In this document: in pieces, positions 6,048-7,352 of the stretch
Layout: each line of letters opens with the position of its first letter
Numbering within the stretch: the first letter of the stretch is position 1
Assembly: GCA_007121375.1 (NCBI GenBank)
Contig: SKLX01000022.1
Span: 1-7,352 of the forward strand
From: Bacillota bacterium
GTDB taxonomy: Bacteria > Bacillota > Dethiobacteria > SKNC01
Length of the DNA stretch: 7,352 bases
Direction: 5' to 3'
The notes under the pieces: generated by a model
What the model saw: the letters and a program-made list of their open reading frames with translations, nothing else
Database searches by the model: none
What the model was told of the DNA's origin: nothing
Program-made: the position numbers and the translations under genes

Positions 6048-7352
6048 TTAAGCTCACCGTCCCCAGAGATTCTACCGAAACATCGGAAACTATTTCGTTA
6101 ATAGAAAGAATAGTTAAATCGGGCAGGGCCCTTTCTACCAGCCTTCTTAGAGGAAGGCGGACATTGGGACTGCAAAGGACCAGGGGCTGTATACCCCTTT
6201 GTGCCACCTTTTCCGCCTGGGCCGCAAGCTGGCGTATGATTTTTTGAGCCGAGGAGGGATCCAGCACCGGGAAATTCCCGTGGGCCGACTGCTGCAGGGA
6301 CTCGGAAATCTTGTTTTCCAGGTAAGGATCCAGGGTGAAAACATAAAGCTTGTTGTCGGAGGTCTTATACTGCTTGCATATGGTCCTCCCCAGGGCCTGG
6401 CGGGTATATTCCGTTAAAAGGTCCAGGTCTTTAGTGCCAGGGGCATAATCGGCCAGGGTCTCAAAAATGGTCAGGAGATCTTTGATGGGCACCTTTTCCT
6501 TTAAAAGGTTTTGTAGCACCTTTTGGACCTCCCCTATGCTCATCTGGTCAGGGATCAGCTCTTCTACAACGGCTGAATAGCTCTCCTTGATGGAATCCAC
6601 CAGGGCTTTTACCTCCTGGCGGCCCAGTAGTTCATGGGAATGGGATTTTATTATTTCCGTCAAATGGGTTACCAGTACCGTAGAAGCATCCACCACGGTA
6701 TATCCCAGCATGTCGGCCCGGTCCTTCTCCCCTTCCGGGATCCATATGGCGGGAAGATCAAAGGTGGGCTCTTTGGTCTCTACCCCCTCCAGTTTTTCCT
6801 CCACTTCAGCGGGGTTCAGGGCCAGGTAATAACCGGGTATCAAGCTGTACCGGGCAACCTCAACCCCCTTAATCTTAATAGAATAAAAGTTGGGCTCCAG
6901 CTGCAGGTTGTCCCTTATCCGGATGGGTGGAACCAGGACCCCCATTTCCTGGGCACACTGCCTCCTGACGGCCGTAATCCTGTCCAGGAGATCTCCCCCT
7001 TGAGAATCATCGGTAAGGGCTATCAGATTATAGCCTATTTCAATTTCCATTACCTCCACCTTCAGGAGGGGTAAAACATTTTCCGGGGAGTCGGAGGGAC
7101 TCTTTTGTTCTTCCTCCGCCCGGGCTTCCCTTTCCTCCACTTCTTTCTTTTTCAAAACTTCCTCTCCCATAAGGGTGTAAGCCAGGAAGGCGCTTCCTGC
7201 CGAGAGGATGAAAAAGGGAGTGAAGGGCAGTGCGGGCACCAGGCCCAGCACCAGGAGTATACCTGAAGCCAGGGCAATTACTTTGGGAAAATGGAATATT
7301 TGCTCGGAAAGGTCTGTGCCAAAACTGGACTTTCCTGCAGACCTGGTTACCA
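6037..7352 (-). CDS. flhA: Flagellar type III export gate protein FlhA, C-terminal 437 residues (5' end outside window)
   Basis: FlhA forms the nonameric inner-membrane export gate of the flagellar secretion apparatus; its cytoplasmic ring docks chaperone-substrate complexes. The frame is open to the right edge (first whole codon at 7350), so about 245 N-terminal residues, including the FHIPEP region, are missing relative to the usual 680-690. The GTG at 7251 is internal, because family-like sequence (VTRSAGKSSFG) continues upstream of it. Counting from 7350, two hydrophobic helices lie at residues about 23-43 and 45-62. A charged linker (64-90) and the cytoplasmic domain (95-437) follow. Typical FlhA motifs are EIEIGYNLI (102-110), VPPIRIRDNLQL (140-151), GYTVVDASTVLVTHLTEIIK (216-235), ELLGRQEV (240-247), LTEYTRQALGRTIC (312-325) and PLVLCSPNVR (389-398). 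The stop overlaps the flhF start by 11 bases, which indicates translational coupling. Identity is very secure; only the 5' part is unseen. Confidence 0.97.
   Translation of the reverse strand, partial: VTRSAGKSSFGTDLSEQIFHFPKVIALASGILLVLGLVPALPFTPFFILSAGSAFLAYTLMGEEVLKKKEVEEREARAEEEQKSPSDSPENVLPLLKVEVMEIEIGYNLIALTDDSQGGDLLDRITAVRRQCAQEMGVLVPPIRIRDNLQLEPNFYSIKIKGVEVARYSLIPGYYLALNPAEVEEKLEGVETKEPTFDLPAIWIPEGEKDRADMLGYTVVDASTVLVTHLTEIIKSHSHELLGRQEVKALVDSIKESYSAVVEELIPDQMSIGEVQKVLQNLLKEKVPIKDLLTIFETLADYAPGTKDLDLLTEYTRQALGRTICKQYKTSDNKLYVFTLDPYLENKISESLQQSAHGNFPVLDPSSAQKIIRQLAAQAEKVAQRGIQPLVLCSPNVRLPLRRLVERALPDLTILSINEIVSDVSVESLGTVSLNED

Larger units (their letters stand above)
1..7352 (-). other. 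Single late flagellar transcription unit (nine co-directional genes)
   Basis: Every real gene is on the minus strand. Junctions, from upstream to downstream, are: flhA/flhF overlap 11 bases; flhF/flhG overlap 4; flhG/PilZ gap 11; PilZ/sigD gap 23; sigD/SwrB-like overlap 4; SwrB-like/YceG-like overlap 4; YceG-like/flgF gap 1; flgF/flgG gap 26. None of these gaps can hold a full promoter or a terminator hairpin with a T-tract, so a single message entering from the right is the simplest reading. Promoters buried in coding sequence cannot be excluded. The operon continues beyond both edges. Confidence 0.85.

Noticed and set aside
5319..6101. 260-codon open frame on the plus strand, opposite flhF
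   Set aside because: It lies wholly antisense to a gene with all GTPase motifs intact, and its translation resembles no family I know. The purine bias of the coding strand removes stops from the other strand.
6446..6453. GCCGATTA on the minus strand, resembling a SigD-type -10 element
   Set aside because: It lies inside flhA (coding LADYA), and no TAAA-type -35 element is found at the expected spacing.
7249..7251. GTG as a possible start for a 404-residue FlhA-like protein
   Set aside because: The frame continues upstream to the window edge with FlhA-like sequence, and starting here would cut into a membrane helix. It is an internal valine.

Overview
The window lies inside one late flagellar operon of a Gram-positive (Bacillota, probably Clostridia-like) bacterium. 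All nine genes are on the minus strand, so transcription runs from right to left. The order is flhA (5' end cut off), flhF, flhG, a PilZ/YcgR-type gene, sigD/fliA, a SwrB-like gene, a membrane-anchored YceG/LysM-like gene, a FlgF/FlhO-type rod gene, and flgG (3' end cut off). The lineage guess rests on three things: the gene order, a 254-residue SigD-type sigma factor followed directly by a SwrB-like gene, and a rod protein with the FlhO signature (SGYK...FPHMLL near the N-terminus, ANEVGSL at the C-terminus). Base composition is roughly half GC. I cannot name a species.

Layout. Positions 7352-6037 hold the last two membrane helices and the whole cytoplasmic export-gate domain of FlhA. Positions 6047-4081 hold the FlhF GTPase and the FlhG ATPase, which control where and how many flagella are built. 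Positions 4069-3407 encode a cyclic-di-GMP receptor of the YcgR/MotI type. Positions 3383-2619 encode the flagellar sigma factor. Positions 2622-1544 encode two small single-pass membrane proteins, one SwrB-like and one with a YceG/LysM-like module but no lytic transglycosylase domain. Positions 1542-1 encode two paralogous rod proteins. Junctions are overlaps of 4 to 11 bases or gaps of at most 26 bases, so there is no non-coding stretch of 300 bases. I found no convincing promoter, terminator, RNA gene, mobile element or CRISPR array.

How the genes fit together. FlhA is the export gate through which FlgF and FlgG rod subunits pass. FlhF and FlhG set assembly sites and numbers. The PilZ protein probably couples cyclic-di-GMP to motility. 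SigD switches on late flagellar genes. The SwrB-like protein plausibly promotes export-gate maturation. The YceG-like protein is likely to face the cell wall that the rod must cross, but its function is unknown.

Assessment. This is mostly a conserved, ordinary operon and I see no wholly new system. The parts most worth a second look are the two membrane-anchored accessory genes between sigD and flgF, a Ser-to-Gly change in the PilZ signature, and a strong excess of the pentamer CCWGG across the sequence.
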